Source: Sphingobacteriales bacterium (GTDB lineage Bacteria; Bacteroidota; Bacteroidia; Sphingobacteriales; Sphingobacteriaceae). Taken from it: a stretch of 5,193 nt of DNA. Positions 4,780-5,193 of the stretch are shown here, in pieces (within the stretch, counting starts at the first letter, position 1; each line of letters opens with the position of its first letter). The translations under genes were made by a program, and so were the position numbers. Below the pieces are notes generated by a model, which did no database searches, had not been told where the DNA came from, and saw only the letters and a list, made by a program, of their open reading frames with translations. The DNA is taken from assembly GCA_947478655.1 (NCBI GenBank), contig CANJWU010000098.1, forward strand, positions 1-5,193. The letters run 5' to 3'.

Positions 4780-5193
4780 TTAGATAATTTCTGCTACTAT
4801 AAAAGTACTTCCGGCAATAAGTACCAAATCGGTATTTTTCGCATTGTTTTTGGCCGCCAGAAAAGCTTCCGATACGCTGGCGTAACAGTCACCATGTAAG
4901 TTAAATTGTGCTGCGGCTTGTTGTAAAATATGTTGTTCCAAACCCCTTGGAATATTTGGTTTACAAAAATAATAAGTGGCATTTTTTGGAAGCAAAGCTA
5001 ATACTGCGTTAAGGTCTTTATCGTTAACCATGCCCATTACCCAATGAATATTTTCGTAATTACAATAAGTTAATTGGGTTAAAATTTGTTGAATGCCATC
5101 TTCGTTATGACCAGTATCTGCAATGCATAGCGGGTTTTCGCTCAATACTTCCCAGCGTCCTTTTAAACCAGTTATTTTTTTCACATTTGCTAA
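4780..5193 (-). CDS. folC: Bifunctional folylpolyglutamate/dihydrofolate synthase, C-terminal 137 residues (partial, cut by right edge)
   Basis: The minus-strand frame is open to the window edge and ends at TAA 4780-4782. The edge residues read LANVKKITGLKGRWEVL, so the GTG at 5184 is an internal valine codon, not a start. FolC adds glutamate to dihydropteroate and to folates in the cytoplasm, using ATP. The fragment is the C-terminal Mur-ligase-type domain. 'GLKGRWEVL' (fragment residues 9-17) and 'IADTGHNEDGI' (24-34), the Bacteroidota form of the family's D-[GT]-x-HN motif, are diagnostic. They are followed by 'VMGMVNDKDL' (52-61), 'YYFCKPNIPRGLE' (74-86), 'SVSEAFLAAK' (106-115) and the terminal 'LVLIAGSTFIVAEI' (123-136). 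The full protein is normally about 400-430 residues, so about two thirds lies to the right. The C-terminus is intact. It is separated from the next minus-strand gene by 253 bp with a hairpin terminator, so it is probably not co-transcribed with the AI-2E operon. Confidence 0.93.
   Translation of the reverse strand, partial: LANVKKITGLKGRWEVLSENPLCIADTGHNEDGIQQILTQLTYCNYENIHWVMGMVNDKDLNAVLALLPKNATYYFCKPNIPRGLEQHILQQAAAQFNLHGDCYASVSEAFLAAKNNAKNTDLVLIAGSTFIVAEII

Noticed and set aside
4769..4780. 12-bp palindrome AAATCTAGATTT at the folC stop
   Set aside because: It is short, entirely of common AT-rich composition around a CTAG centre, with no T run after it; kept as a note but not supported as a functional site.
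4797..4982. Minus-strand 61-codon frame inside folC
   Set aside because: It is a shifted frame within the folC C-terminal domain, whose own frame is intact and carries family motifs.
5182..5184. GTG as a start codon for the right-hand gene
   Set aside because: The frame stays open to the window edge and the protein is only the C-terminal third of FolC, so this is an internal valine codon.

Overview
The window looks like ordinary chromosomal sequence from a member of the Bacteroidota, possibly a Chitinophagales- or Sphingobacteriales-like lineage. The evidence is AT-rich DNA, A/T-rich start regions with no clear Shine-Dalgarno sequences, Bacteroidota-type protein families (LuxE-like acyl synthetase, 'TDGDGDLG' lipoprotein, POTRA/surface-antigen protein) and sites resembling the TAnnTTTG -7 promoter element. 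No phage, transposon, CRISPR array, tRNA or rRNA is visible.

Layout, left to right. At 1-312 (minus) is the N-terminal part of a LuxE/PaaK-like acyl-protein synthetase, cut by the left edge. A 39-bp divergent gap carries a perfect 12-bp palindrome. A plus-strand gene at 352-849 encodes a small secreted lipoprotein. It meets, tail to tail and with a 4-bp overlap, a minus-strand run of four tightly packed genes. In order of transcription these are an AI-2E family permease (4526-3507), a POTRA/Omp85-like outer-membrane protein (3532-1628), a small two-helix Holin-X/YqjE-like membrane protein (1617-1267) and a small protein of unknown function (1274-846). Junctions are a 26-bp (or 17-bp) overlap, a 10-bp gap and an 8-bp overlap, so they are very probably one transcript with coupled translation. 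A 253-bp non-coding stretch follows, holding a hairpin terminator, a candidate promoter for the four-gene operon and a perfect 20-bp palindrome. At the right edge (4780-5193, minus) is the C-terminal third of folC, the folylpolyglutamate/dihydrofolate synthase.

How the genes may work together: the four-gene run encodes only envelope proteins (one inner-membrane permease-like protein, one outer-membrane barrel, one small inner-membrane protein, one possible membrane-associated protein). A shared envelope function is plausible, but this is inference from gene order. folC is separated from the run by a terminator and is probably functionally unrelated. Nothing here proves a novel system. The points most worth checking are the four-gene envelope operon, the near-perfect symmetry of the intergenic palindromes, and the LuxE-like protein.
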